Positions 1-6,640 of a stretch of 15,742 nucleotides of DNA are shown here, piece by piece. The notes under the pieces are model-generated. The model saw only the letters and a list, made by a program, of their open reading frames with translations. It was not told the DNA's origin and searched no databases. The DNA comes from Bordetella parapertussis (lineage in GTDB: Bacteria; Pseudomonadota; Gammaproteobacteria; Burkholderiales; Burkholderiaceae_C): positions 1 to 15,742 of the forward strand of contig CAMDJS010000039.1 of the NCBI GenBank assembly GCA_945900685.1. Reading direction: 5' to 3'. Positions within the stretch are counted from its first letter, which is position 1, and every line of letters begins with the position of its first letter. The translations under genes were made by a program, and so were the position numbers.

Positions 1-119
1 TCCACCGCACCGGCGGGCAACACAAAGCGTGGCTTGGCAGGGCCGTCGTACCAATCCAGCCAACTGTTGGTCTTGGTGAAATCGCCGGAGGTAGGTTTAT
101 GCATCACTGGCAACGGCAT
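1..119 (-). CDS. ligI: 2-pyrone-4,6-dicarboxylate lactonase, 5' fragment (cut by window edge)
   Basis: Only about 39 codons are visible; the gene continues past base 1. LigI hydrolyses 2-pyrone-4,6-dicarboxylate to 4-oxalomesaconate in the cytoplasm, a step of protocatechuate 4,5-cleavage. The visible part has a Trp-rich start, then residues 27-39 PAKPRFVLPAGAV, followed by the first two bases of a probable Asp codon. This matches the N-terminal pattern of LigI-type amidohydrolases, where PSKPRY..PPGAIDAHCH leads into the metal-binding HxH. I chose the ATG at 119 because its A is the last base of the ligK stop (TGATG), which fits translational coupling; an in-frame ATG at 104 is an alternative. 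The assignment rests on a short N-terminus plus its place after ligJ and ligK. The metal ligands lie outside the window. Confidence 0.78.
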   Translation of the reverse strand, partial: MPLPVMHKPTSGDFTKTNSWLDWYDGPAKPRFVLPAGAV

Positions 120-805
120 CAATCGATGTACTTCAAACCGGCCTTCTTCAAGCCTTCGCGCATTTTGTACATGTCCAGTCCCAACACACCGGATGCCAGC
201 TTGGCGCGCTTTTCACCTTCAAGTGCCTCGCGGGCAGCGGATGCATCAGCTACTTGCTGAGCAATGGATGCGGGCACTACCACCACACCATCGTCATCTG
301 CAACGATAACGTCACCGGGCGTGACGGCTGCGCCTGCGCACACTACCGGCACATTCACTGAACCGACGGTGGCTTTGATGGTGCCTTTGGCGCTGATGGC
401 GCGGCTCCACACGGGGAATCCCATTTGGGTGAGTTCAGACACATCGCGCACACCCGCATCAATCACCAACGCGCGTGCGCCACGCGCCATGAAAGACGTG
501 GCGAGCAAGTCGCCGAAATAACCATCGGTGCAAGGTGCTGTGATGGCGGCCACCACAATATCGCCGGGTTGGATTTGCTCTGCCACCACATGCATCATCC
601 AGTTGTCACCCGGGTGCAGCAACACCGTGACAGCGGTTCCACTGACACGCGCGCCTGCGTAAATCGGGCGCATGACGGTGTGCATCAAACCCAAACGCCC
701 CATGGCTTCGTGCACAGTTGCCACGCCGAATTGACCGAGCTTGTCGACGGCGGATTTATCGGCTCGGTGGATATTGCGCTTGACGGTTCCTAAGGGGTAA
801 TGCAT
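119..805 (-). CDS. ligK: 4-carboxy-4-hydroxy-2-oxoadipate aldolase / oxaloacetate decarboxylase
   Basis: This 228-residue enzyme is of the RraA-like class II aldolase type (LigK/ProA/GalC), and the length is typical. It cleaves 4-carboxy-4-hydroxy-2-oxoadipate to pyruvate and oxaloacetate, the last step of protocatechuate and gallate 4,5-cleavage, and family members also decarboxylate oxaloacetate. Residues 95-103 (GYFGDLLAT) and the Arg120-Asp121 pair in the VIDAGVRD segment are the family's pyruvate- and metal-binding motifs. The start follows the ligJ stop by one base, and an AGAGGA ribosome-binding site lies inside the ligJ end. The gene overlaps the next start (ligI) by one base. The same enzyme serves as galC in gallate pathways, so the parent ring compound cannot be told from this gene alone. 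RraA, the RNase E inhibitor, is unlikely given the neighbours and extra length. Confidence 0.93.
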   Translation of the reverse strand: MHYPLGTVKRNIHRADKSAVDKLGQFGVATVHEAMGRLGLMHTVMRPIYAGARVSGTAVTVLLHPGDNWMMHVVAEQIQPGDIVVAAITAPCTDGYFGDLLATSFMARGARALVIDAGVRDVSELTQMGFPVWSRAISAKGTIKATVGSVNVPVVCAGAAVTPGDVIVADDDGVVVVPASIAQQVADASAAREALEGEKRAKLASGVLGLDMYKMREGLKKAGLKYID

Positions 806-806
806 G

Positions 807-1841
807 TCAATGTCCTCTGTGCTTCAAGCGTGCATCCAAGCGTGAAAAAACGCGGCGCGAATTGGCTTCAAATATTTCGTGCCGGTCTGCATCTGACAGC
901 AATGTGCTGTTGACGATATAACGCTTGGTGTCGTCGTAATAGTGGCCGGTTTGCGGATCTATACCGCGCACCGCCCCAATCATTTCGGACGCAAACAACA
1001 CGTTTTTCACCGGTATGACGGTGTTGAGCAAATCGATACCGGGCTGGTGGTAGACGCAGGTGTCGAAAAAAATATTGTTGAGCAAATGCTCTTCGAGCAA
1101 AGGCTTTTTCAGCTCTTGCGCCAAACCACGAAAACGTCCCCAGTGGTAAGGCACCGCGCCGCCACCGTGCGGAATCAAAAATTTCAGCGTCGGAAAATCT
1201 TTGAACAAATCGCTGGTCAGGCATTGCATGAATGCCGTGGTGTCTGCATTCAAATAATGCGCGCCGGTGGTGTGAAAACACGCATTGCAGCTGGTGGACA
1301 CGTGGATCATGGCGGGCAAATCGTACTCGACCATTTTTTCAAAAATCGGGTACCAGTGCTTGTCGCTCAAAGGCGGGCTTGTCCAATGCCCACCGGAAGG
1401 GTCGGGGTTGAGGTTGATGCCAACCGCGCCGTATTCTTTGACGCATTTCTCCAGTTCGGGAATGCAAGTGGCCGGGTCTACACCGGGTGACTGAGGCAGC
1501 ATGGCCACGGGCACGAAGTGCTCTGGAAACAAAGTGGTGACACGAAAGCAAAGCTCATTGCAAATCGCCGCCCAAGTGGATGAGACTTGAAAATCGCCGA
1601 TGTGGTGCGCCATGAAGGAGGCTCGCGGCGAGAACAAGGTGACATCGCTGCCACGCTCTTTCATCAAACGCAATTGGTTGGTCTCAATGCTGTAGCGCAA
1701 ATCATCGTCGCTGATCTTCAAATCAGAAGCATGCGGCATGTTCGCCGGGTCTTGGATGCCTGCGATCTGGCGGTTGCGCCAATCTTCCAAGGCCTTGGGC
1801 GCGGTGGTGTAGTGACCGTGACAGTCGATGACCAGACTCAT
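807..1841 (-). CDS. ligJ: 4-oxalomesaconate hydratase
   Basis: This 344-residue amidohydrolase-superfamily enzyme closely resembles LigJ of Sphingobium SYK-6. It hydrates 4-oxalomesaconate to 4-carboxy-4-hydroxy-2-oxoadipate, feeding LigK. Visible motifs are the N-terminal metal-binding DCHGH (His8, His10), SPRAS near residues 71-75, [11 protein letters not shown] at 143-153, His180 in the IHVS segment, [14 protein letters not shown] (His225) and [12 protein letters not shown] at 258-269, with ASE at 284-286. These cover the zinc ligands and acid/base residues of the family. The ATG is supported by a GAGGAG ribosome-binding site at 1850-1855, eight bases upstream. The pilD stop is 31 bases upstream and ligK starts one base downstream. 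It could equally be called galB if the pathway handles gallate. An ordinary decarboxylase of the same superfamily is unlikely given the near full-length motif match. Confidence 0.95.
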   Translation of the reverse strand: MSLVIDCHGHYTTAPKALEDWRNRQIAGIQDPANMPHASDLKISDDDLRYSIETNQLRLMKERGSDVTLFSPRASFMAHHIGDFQVSSTWAAICNELCFRVTTLFPEHFVPVAMLPQSPGVDPATCIPELEKCVKEYGAVGINLNPDPSGGHWTSPPLSDKHWYPIFEKMVEYDLPAMIHVSTSCNACFHTTGAHYLNADTTAFMQCLTSDLFKDFPTLKFLIPHGGGAVPYHWGRFRGLAQELKKPLLEEHLLNNIFFDTCVYHQPGIDLLNTVIPVKNVLFASEMIGAVRGIDPQTGHYYDDTKRYIVNSTLLSDADRHEIFEANSRRVFSRLDARLKHRGH

Positions 1842-1872
1842 ATTTCTTACTCCTCAAAACACACGAACAAGT

Positions 1873-2724
1873 TCAAACCACCCAACCGTTCAACAAAGAC
1901 ACGGGGCCTGCAACCGCCAGCAAGCCCGAGGCCAACACCAGATGCGGGCCGAATGGCAAAGCTTCACCCGGCTGCATACGCTTTAACAAACGCGCAATCA
2001 ATGCAACGATCACACCACTGACGGAGGCAATCAACACCAGCATAGGCAAGGCCATCCAACCCAACCATGCGCCCATTGCCGCGAGCAATTTGAAGTCACC
2101 CGCGCCCATGCCTTGTTTGCCAGTGAACCAACCGAACACAGCTTGTACCAACCACAACACCCCATAGCCAAGTGCAGCGCCCCACACACTTTGCTCAAGC
2201 GTCACATTGATCCAACCTAACGAAGCGCACAACATACCGCCCCACATCAATGGCAAAGTCAGGCTGTCAGGCAGCAACATGGTGTCAGCGTCAATCAATG
2301 CCAGTGCCAGATTGACAGTTGCAAATATCGCCCATGCGAATGCAGTCCAAGTCAGGCCCCAATGCCAGGCGCAAAACGCCCACAAAAGCGCCATTGCCAA
2401 TTCCACCAAGGGGTAACGCCATGACACTTTGGCATCGCAATGCGCACAACGGCCTTTGAGAAACACAAAACTCAACACAGGCACCAGATCGATAAAACGA
2501 AGCGGTGTGTGACATGTTGTGCAATGTGAAGCGGGGGTTGCCAGATTGAAAGTTTGCTGCCCACTTAATGCGTCAGCTTTTATTTCTGCGCATTGCTGCT
2601 CCCATTCACGCTGCATCATTTGCGGCAGTCGCCACACCAGCAAATTGATGAAGCTGCCAATTTGCAATCCCACCAATCCCGCAACAAGCGGCCAGGCCCA
2701 AGGCAAGTTGTCAAAAACGTCCAT
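1873..2724 (-). CDS. pilD: Type IV prepilin peptidase / N-methyltransferase
   Basis: This 283-residue inner-membrane aspartic protease of family A24 cleaves class III leader peptides of type IV pilins and pseudopilins and methylates the new N-terminus. The N-terminal block GSFINLLVWRLP (residues 23-34) is the GSFLNVVIYRLP signature. Two Cys pairs (C68/C71 and C93/C96) form the zinc-binding element of the methyltransferase domain. The segment VPVLSFVFLKGRC is conserved, and Asp145 (LIDADTMLLPD) and Asp210 (GMGAGDFKLL) are the expected catalytic aspartates. About seven further hydrophobic segments fit the family. The ATG at 2724 overlaps the dctM stop (TGATG) and gives the normal family N-terminus; a longer in-frame reading up to 2796 adds 24 residues that do not match. 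Its usual neighbours are pilC and coaE, so its place between a TRAP carrier and lig genes is odd. Function is clear; its role here is not. Confidence 0.93.
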   Translation of the reverse strand: MDVFDNLPWAWPLVAGLVGLQIGSFINLLVWRLPQMMQREWEQQCAEIKADALSGQQTFNLATPASHCTTCHTPLRFIDLVPVLSFVFLKGRCAHCDAKVSWRYPLVELAMALLWAFCAWHWGLTWTAFAWAIFATVNLALALIDADTMLLPDSLTLPLMWGGMLCASLGWINVTLEQSVWGAALGYGVLWLVQAVFGWFTGKQGMGAGDFKLLAAMGAWLGWMALPMLVLIASVSGVIVALIARLLKRMQPGEALPFGPHLVLASGLLAVAGPVSLLNGWVV

Positions 2725-4046
2725 CACATCATTCTCACCAACCACAAGCACACACCGGGAAAGAACAACAGCAGCAACAAACGCAGCACATCCCAAGCCA
2801 GAAAAGGAAACACACCTTTGTATGTTTCAGACATGGGAACTTCCCGCGCCAAGTTATTCACCACATACACATTCAGCCCCACTGGCGGCGCAATCAAACC
2901 GATGCCCACCGTCATCAACACCAGAATGCCAAACCAAATGGCTTTGAGTTCGGTGGGCAAGCCCCATAAATCCAGTTGCATGATGGCGGGAAAAATAACG
3001 GGAATGGTCAGCAACAACATAGACAACTCGTCCATGACGCAGCCCAGCACCACGTACAACACCATCACGGCCATCACCACCACAATAGGGGCCACAGGCA
3101 AATGGCTCACCCAGTCGGCCACCATCGAAGGCATGGCAGACAAAGCCAATGCGGCATTCATCATGTCTGCGCCCAAAAAAATCATGAACACCATGGCGCT
3201 GGTTTCAGCCGTGCTAGGCAGTGCTTGTCGCATGCCTGCACCTTTGAGTTCACCTCGCGCCAACCCAATAGCAAATGTCAGCAACGCGCCAATGGCCGCC
3301 CCTTCTGTCGGAGAAAAAATTCCGCCGTAAATGCCACCAAACACCACCACAAAAATCATGAGGATCGGCCAAATTTTCCATAGCGCTTCCCAACGCTCTG
3401 CAACTGTTGATTTTTCGCTGAGCGGGGCTATTTCCGGACGGAATCTGCAATACAAAGAAATAACCAACATGTAACCCAGCGCAGCCAAGATGCCGGGAAC
3501 GATGGCCGCAGCAAACAGCTTGGCAATGTTTTGCTCGGTCAATATGGCATACACCACCAAGGGCACTGAAGGCGGGATCAAAATACCCAAAGTGCCACCG
3601 GTGGCCAAGGTGGCGGTAGACAAGCGCCCCATGTAACCATGGGCTTTCATCTCCGGATAAGCCACCTGCGTGATCGTTGCCGATGTCGCCACAGAAGAAC
3701 CGCACACCGCACCAAAAGCCGCTGCGCTCAAGATGGCAGCCATGGCCAAACCACCCCGCACATGACCCATCAATGCCGATGCCGCGCGAAACAAGTCACG
3801 GCTTAAACCACCTTGTGTGGCGAAATTTCCCATCAATAAAAACAAGGGAATGACGCTCAATTCATAAACCGTCAAACGCGCGACTGCACTGCCTTTGAGC
3901 AAATTGAGTAAGGCCATTTCGTTGTTGATCGCCCAATAACCCAAGGCACCGGGTATGAACATGGCCGCAGCAATCGGCACACGCACAGCCATCATCAATA
4001 GCATCAGGGCAAACATGCCCAAGCCAATGGCGGTGGGCGAGGTCAT
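2724..4046 (-). CDS. dctM: TRAP transporter large permease subunit (DctM type)
   Basis: This 440-residue integral membrane protein is the transport-catalysing subunit of a TRAP carrier, which uses an ion gradient and a periplasmic binding protein to import organic acids. About 12 hydrophobic segments are visible. Family motifs are FGAVCGSSVATSATI, GGTLGILIPPSVPLVVYA, GCVMDELSMLLLTIPV and, near the C-terminus, IGLIAPPVGLNVYVV. I chose the ATG at 4046 because it overlaps the dctQ stop as ATGA and gives the normal start MTSPTAIGLGMF; a longer reading to 4166 adds a Gly-rich stretch that is a frame shadow of dctQ. The length is the family norm. It overlaps pilD by one base at its 3' end. The substrate cannot be read from this subunit; the neighbouring lig genes suggest an aromatic or polycarboxylic acid. 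Confidence 0.96.
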   Translation of the reverse strand: MTSPTAIGLGMFALMLLMMAVRVPIAAAMFIPGALGYWAINNEMALLNLLKGSAVARLTVYELSVIPLFLLMGNFATQGGLSRDLFRAASALMGHVRGGLAMAAILSAAAFGAVCGSSVATSATITQVAYPEMKAHGYMGRLSTATLATGGTLGILIPPSVPLVVYAILTEQNIAKLFAAAIVPGILAALGYMLVISLYCRFRPEIAPLSEKSTVAERWEALWKIWPILMIFVVVFGGIYGGIFSPTEGAAIGALLTFAIGLARGELKGAGMRQALPSTAETSAMVFMIFLGADMMNAALALSAMPSMVADWVSHLPVAPIVVVMAVMVLYVVLGCVMDELSMLLLTIPVIFPAIMQLDLWGLPTELKAIWFGILVLMTVGIGLIAPPVGLNVYVVNNLAREVPMSETYKGVFPFLAWDVLRLLLLLFFPGVCLWLVRMM

Positions 4047-4546
4047 GCTGAAACCTCGCCTTGCAAATCTGCCAAGGAACGACCCTGAGCCAACTGCCAA
4101 GCCTGCACCATAGCCACCAAAGCCGCCAATGCCAAGCCCGGGGCCAGGCATGCATACGCCCACCACATGGGCAAACCCAAAATCATGGTGGCTTCAAAAG
4201 ATTCGTAAGCGACAGCCGCACCGGCTGCAGACCGCCAAGACAGCACTGCATACATCAGCGCCAACAACACACTGCCTAATGCATCGAGTCTGGAGATAGA
4301 TTTTTGGGAAGCGCTTTGTGTGAAGAAATCAACAAAAATATGGGCGCCGCGCCATTGGCACCAAGGCAGGCACAGCGAGAGGCTGAGCGCAATACCCATT
4401 TGCACCATTTCAACATCACCTTGCAGCGGAGCCTGAAACAGGGCGCGACCAATCACACTCCAAGTGGTCATGGCACCGATCATCAAAGCAAAAGCAGCGC
4501 CTGCCATGGCGCACCATGCGCATAGACGTGACAAAAGGCTATTCAC
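4043..4546 (-). CDS. dctQ: TRAP transporter small permease subunit (DctQ type)
   Basis: This 167-residue membrane protein has four hydrophobic helices, as expected for DctQ, which partners DctM and is needed for TRAP transport. The segment LPWCQWRGAHIFVDFF in the middle resembles the conserved R-x-H-x-x-V-D motif of the family, and the first helix ends with the usual W-S-V-I-G-R. It starts with ATG overlapping the dctP stop as ATGA (4543-4546) and ends in the same kind of overlap with dctM, so all three subunits are translationally coupled. DctQ proteins vary widely in sequence; the call rests on the motifs, the helix count and the position between DctP and DctM. Confidence 0.93.
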   Translation of the reverse strand: MNSLLSRLCAWCAMAGAAFALMIGAMTTWSVIGRALFQAPLQGDVEMVQMGIALSLSLCLPWCQWRGAHIFVDFFTQSASQKSISRLDALGSVLLALMYAVLSWRSAAGAAVAYESFEATMILGLPMWWAYACLAPGLALAALVAMVQAWQLAQGRSLADLQGEVSA

Positions 4547-5574
4547 TTTTTGTATTTGGCCAACAAGTCAGTGGCGTCCTGTAGCAATTGACGGCCATTC
4601 AATCCGCGCCGCCCCACTTCGTCAAACCATTCCTCTCGCAACGGCGCTGCGGCTTTCATCCATTGCTCTGTCTCAGCTGCAGACAGCACCCAAATGGTGT
4701 TGCCGCGTGATTGCGCAGTTTTGCGACCCGCCTCCTGGCTCTCGTCCCAAATCTTGCCTATTTGCTTGGATAAGGCAGCGCCACTGTTACGGTCGATCAC
4801 GGCTTTGGCGTCGGCAGGCAAGCTGTCATAACGCGATTGGTTCATGGCAAAAATGAACAAAGCCGAATACATGGCGGGTTTGGACGGATGTGTTTCGGTA
4901 TGAAACTTGGTCATCTCTTGTAACTTGAACCCGGGAATGACTTCCCAGGGCAGTAAGAACCCGTCGATGGTTCCCTTGGACAAGGCATCTGCCACGGCTG
5001 GCACCGGCATGCCCACCGGTGTCGCACCCAGTTTGGCCAATAACTTGTTGGTCAAACGGGTCGGGGCCCGCATCTTGAGTCCTTTGAAATCATCCAGCGT
5101 TTTAATTTGTTTGGAAGCCGTGTGAGCGTAGCCTTCGTCATGCACCCAAACAGCCAAGATTTTGGTACCAGGAAATTCTTTGTGTGCATTTTTTTGCAAA
5201 AAGTCCCAAGCTGCTGAAGCGGCTACTTCGGCGGAGTTGGTCAAAAAAGGCAGCTCAAACACTTCCATCGCCGGAAACCGCCCTGCGGTGTAACCTGGCA
5301 AGGTGACGACCAAGTCGTCCACCCCATCACGCACTCTGTCTACCAATTGGGCGGGTGTGCCACCGCCAGACATGGCGGGCAGCAACTGGCACTTCACAAG
5401 ATTTTTGGATTCGGCGGCAATCTTCTCGCACCAAGGGCCAATCACCCGCGTCGGCGCCATCGCAGTAGAGGGCCAAATATGGTGAAACTTCAGCACCACT
5501 TCTTGCGCGGCGGCCATCCATGAAACCGACATCCATCCAACAAACAACACCGACAAACGCAAGTGATTCAACAT
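4543..5574 (-). CDS. dctP: TRAP transporter periplasmic substrate-binding protein (DctP type)
   Basis: This 343-residue secreted protein captures the ligand in the periplasm and hands it to DctQM. Residues 1-23 form a signal peptide: a short basic start with Arg6, a hydrophobic core, and AAA before Gln24. The mature part opens with VVLKFHHIWP, typical of the family. Arg169 in the KGLKMRAP segment is the near-invariant Arg that salt-bridges a ligand carboxylate, and GTIDGFLLPWEVI follows where DctP proteins have G-x-x-D-G. The length is normal. The family includes binders of lignin-derived aromatic acids such as p-coumarate and ferulate, but also of many aliphatic acids, so the ligand is inferred from context only. 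The ATG at 5574 has a weak ribosome-binding site (TGAGTAAG). It is the first gene of the left operon, with a probable promoter and a palindrome just upstream. Confidence 0.95.
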   Translation of the reverse strand: MLNHLRLSVLFVGWMSVSWMAAAQEVVLKFHHIWPSTAMAPTRVIGPWCEKIAAESKNLVKCQLLPAMSGGGTPAQLVDRVRDGVDDLVVTLPGYTAGRFPAMEVFELPFLTNSAEVAASAAWDFLQKNAHKEFPGTKILAVWVHDEGYAHTASKQIKTLDDFKGLKMRAPTRLTNKLLAKLGATPVGMPVPAVADALSKGTIDGFLLPWEVIPGFKLQEMTKFHTETHPSKPAMYSALFIFAMNQSRYDSLPADAKAVIDRNSGAALSKQIGKIWDESQEAGRKTAQSRGNTIWVLSAAETEQWMKAAAPLREEWFDEVGRRGLNGRQLLQDATDLLAKYKK

Positions 5575-5606
5575 GGCTTACTCATTTAAAAAGGGGAGAA
5601 AAAAAC

Positions 5607-5620
5607 CAAGAACATTCTTG
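5607..5620. promoter_or_regulatory. 14-base palindrome in the dctP leader, possible operator
   Basis: The sequence CAAGAACATTCTTG is a perfect inverted repeat (6-base arms, 2-base centre). It lies 33 to 46 bases upstream of the dctP start and about 14 bases past the likely -10 box. On the minus strand it is followed by G and seven T. An operator near the transcription start is the simplest reading. A weak leader hairpin is possible, but the stem is AT-rich and short. It is unrelated to the TGTATAC elements at the gntR spacer, so a different regulator is implied. Confidence 0.45.
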
Positions 5621-5634
5621 AGCCTTGGCTGCAC

Positions 5635-5640
5635 ACTATA
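5635..5640 (-). promoter_or_regulatory. Probable -10 box for the dctPQM-pilD-lig operon
   Basis: On the minus strand this reads TATAGT, one base from the sigma-70 consensus, 61 bases upstream of the dctP ATG. No good -35 hexamer is seen at 16-18 bases; a perfect 8-base palindrome AACCGGTT (5661-5668) sits in the place of the -35 region. A weak -35 covered by a palindrome suggests an activator- or repressor-controlled promoter. The whole gntR-dctP gap (5575-5713, 139 bases) holds this box, the two palindromes and no sign of a gene. Confidence 0.4.
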
Positions 5641-5713
5641 GCGGTTAGACCTTGATGCGAAACCGGTTCAGCCAGAGCAGCGAGGCCACGACGCGGAGTG
5701 AATGTCCAAGCTT

Positions 5714-6523
5714 TCATCGGTGGCTGCGTCTGATCAATTTCACGCCGGGCAATTGCTCGGCTTGGGTACTGCGCATGGCGTCGCTCAAGTTGCGCTGCGC
5801 CAAGCGTGAATGTTCTCGCATGATGGCCTCGGCACGCGCCCCTTCGCGTCGCTCAATGGCTTGCAACACTTGGTGATGCTGGTCTTGCGCCACGATCAGC
5901 ATGTCACGCGCTTGCGGACTGTGCGCTTGGCTGACCACAAATCCAGAAGGCGAAGCAAATGGCAAACCAACCACGCGTTCCCATTCGCGACGCAACACGT
6001 CACTGTCGGCCATGTCTTGCAACAAGGCATGAAATTTTTCGTTCTGCGTCACATAGGCGCTGAATGCTTCTTCGTTCAATCGGTCCACCGACAAGAGCTG
6101 GTCAATGCGCGCCAGGCAGGCACGCGCCTCAGCCAGCAACACCGCCGCGCATCCGCGCTCTGCTGCCAATCGCGCCGCCAATCCCTCGAGCGTGCCACGC
6201 AATTCGATGGCGTCTGACACATCTTGCTCGGTGAAAGTTCGCACCGCATAACCGCCATTGGCCAAGGCCTCAAGCAAACCCTCTTGCTCGAGTTTCATCA
6301 ATGCGGTGCGGATGGGCGTGCGCGACACACCGAGTTTGTCCACCAATGTCAGTTCTGCAATACGCGAACCTGCGGGCAACTCGGCCGCCAAAATCATCTC
6401 GCGCAAACGCAATTGCGCACGGACGGCTTGAGAATGACTGGGCGCCGATTCAGCAGATAAAGGGGTGGAGTCCGTAGCGTTCAATGGATAAGTCAGCAAG
6501 TCAATGCAGGAAACAATTTGCAT
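5714..6523 (-). CDS. GntR-family transcriptional regulator with FCD ligand domain
   Basis: This 269-residue DNA-binding regulator has an N-terminal winged helix-turn-helix at about residues 30-97 (LREMILAAELPAG, then the recognition part LGVSRTPIRTALMKLEQEG) and a C-terminal FCD effector domain. The FCD metal or ligand set looks intact: Asn161 and His165 (NEKFH), His216/217 (DQHHQ) and His238 (REH). Such proteins usually repress catabolic genes and respond to a carboxylate. It is divergent from the MetE-like gene and upstream of dctP on the same strand. The ATG at 6523 has no clear ribosome-binding site and lies 3 bases from a perfect TTGTATACAA palindrome, suggesting autoregulation and perhaps a leaderless transcript. 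The first 28 residues are a poorly conserved extension, so a start further in (TTG codons at residues 9 and 14) cannot be excluded. The effector is unknown. Confidence 0.92.
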   Translation of the reverse strand: MQIVSCIDLLTYPLNATDSTPLSAESAPSHSQAVRAQLRLREMILAAELPAGSRIAELTLVDKLGVSRTPIRTALMKLEQEGLLEALANGGYAVRTFTEQDVSDAIELRGTLEGLAARLAAERGCAAVLLAEARACLARIDQLLSVDRLNEEAFSAYVTQNEKFHALLQDMADSDVLRREWERVVGLPFASPSGFVVSQAHSPQARDMLIVAQDQHHQVLQAIERREGARAEAIMREHSRLAQRNLSDAMRSTQAEQLPGVKLIRRSHR

Positions 6524-6526
6524 AAA

Positions 6527-6536
6527 TTGTATACAA
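6527..6536. promoter_or_regulatory. TTGTATACAA palindrome, probable GntR autoregulatory operator
   Basis: This perfect 10-base palindrome fits the TNGTNNNACNA-like sites known for FCD-type GntR regulators. It lies 3 bases upstream of the gntR start, overlapping a possible minus-strand -10 (TATACA). A second dyad, ACAAGCCTTGT (6536-6546), directly abuts it. Binding here would block gntR transcription. Confidence 0.6.
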
Positions 6537-6589
6537 CAAGCCTTGTAAACTGGCGAAAAAATGGAAATTTAGCGGTTTTTTGGCGGTTT

Positions 6590-6599
6590 ATGTATACTT
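6590..6599. promoter_or_regulatory. Second TGTATAC element overlapping the -10 box of the MetE-like gene
   Basis: ATGTATACTT shares the TGTATAC core of the operator at 6527-6536, whose centre lies 63 bases away (about six helical turns). TATACT at 6593-6598 is a good -10 box on the plus strand, 43 bases before the ATG at 6641; no convincing -35 is seen. A repressor bound here would shut off the MetE-like gene. Two sites about six turns apart also allow looping. Confidence 0.5.
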
Positions 6600-6630
6600 C
6601 GCCGCGTTCTGACCCACCCTTCAACCGCCC

Positions 6631-6636
6631 AGGAGA
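6631..6636 (+). promoter_or_regulatory. Ribosome-binding site that fixes the MetE-like gene start
   Basis: AGGAGA lies 4 bases before the ATG at 6641. It decides this start over in-frame upstream codons (TTG at 6518, ATG at 6590), which would place coding sequence across the promoter and operator region. Confidence 0.8.
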
Positions 6637-6640
6637 ACCC

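Noticed and set aside
2593-3383. Plus-strand open frames opposite dctM, one with long His/Gln/Asn-rich stretches
   Set aside because: Low-complexity composition comes from complementing hydrophobic codons of the membrane protein; no ribosome-binding site or family match.
5568-5585. Five-codon upstream reading frame (ATG at 5585) overlapping the dctP start
   Set aside because: It has no ribosome-binding site and such short frames occur by chance; kept only as a note.
5607-5620. Intrinsic terminator for gntR before dctP
   Set aside because: The hairpin has at most a 5-6 base AT-rich stem; it lies downstream of the likely dctP promoter, so it fits an operator better.
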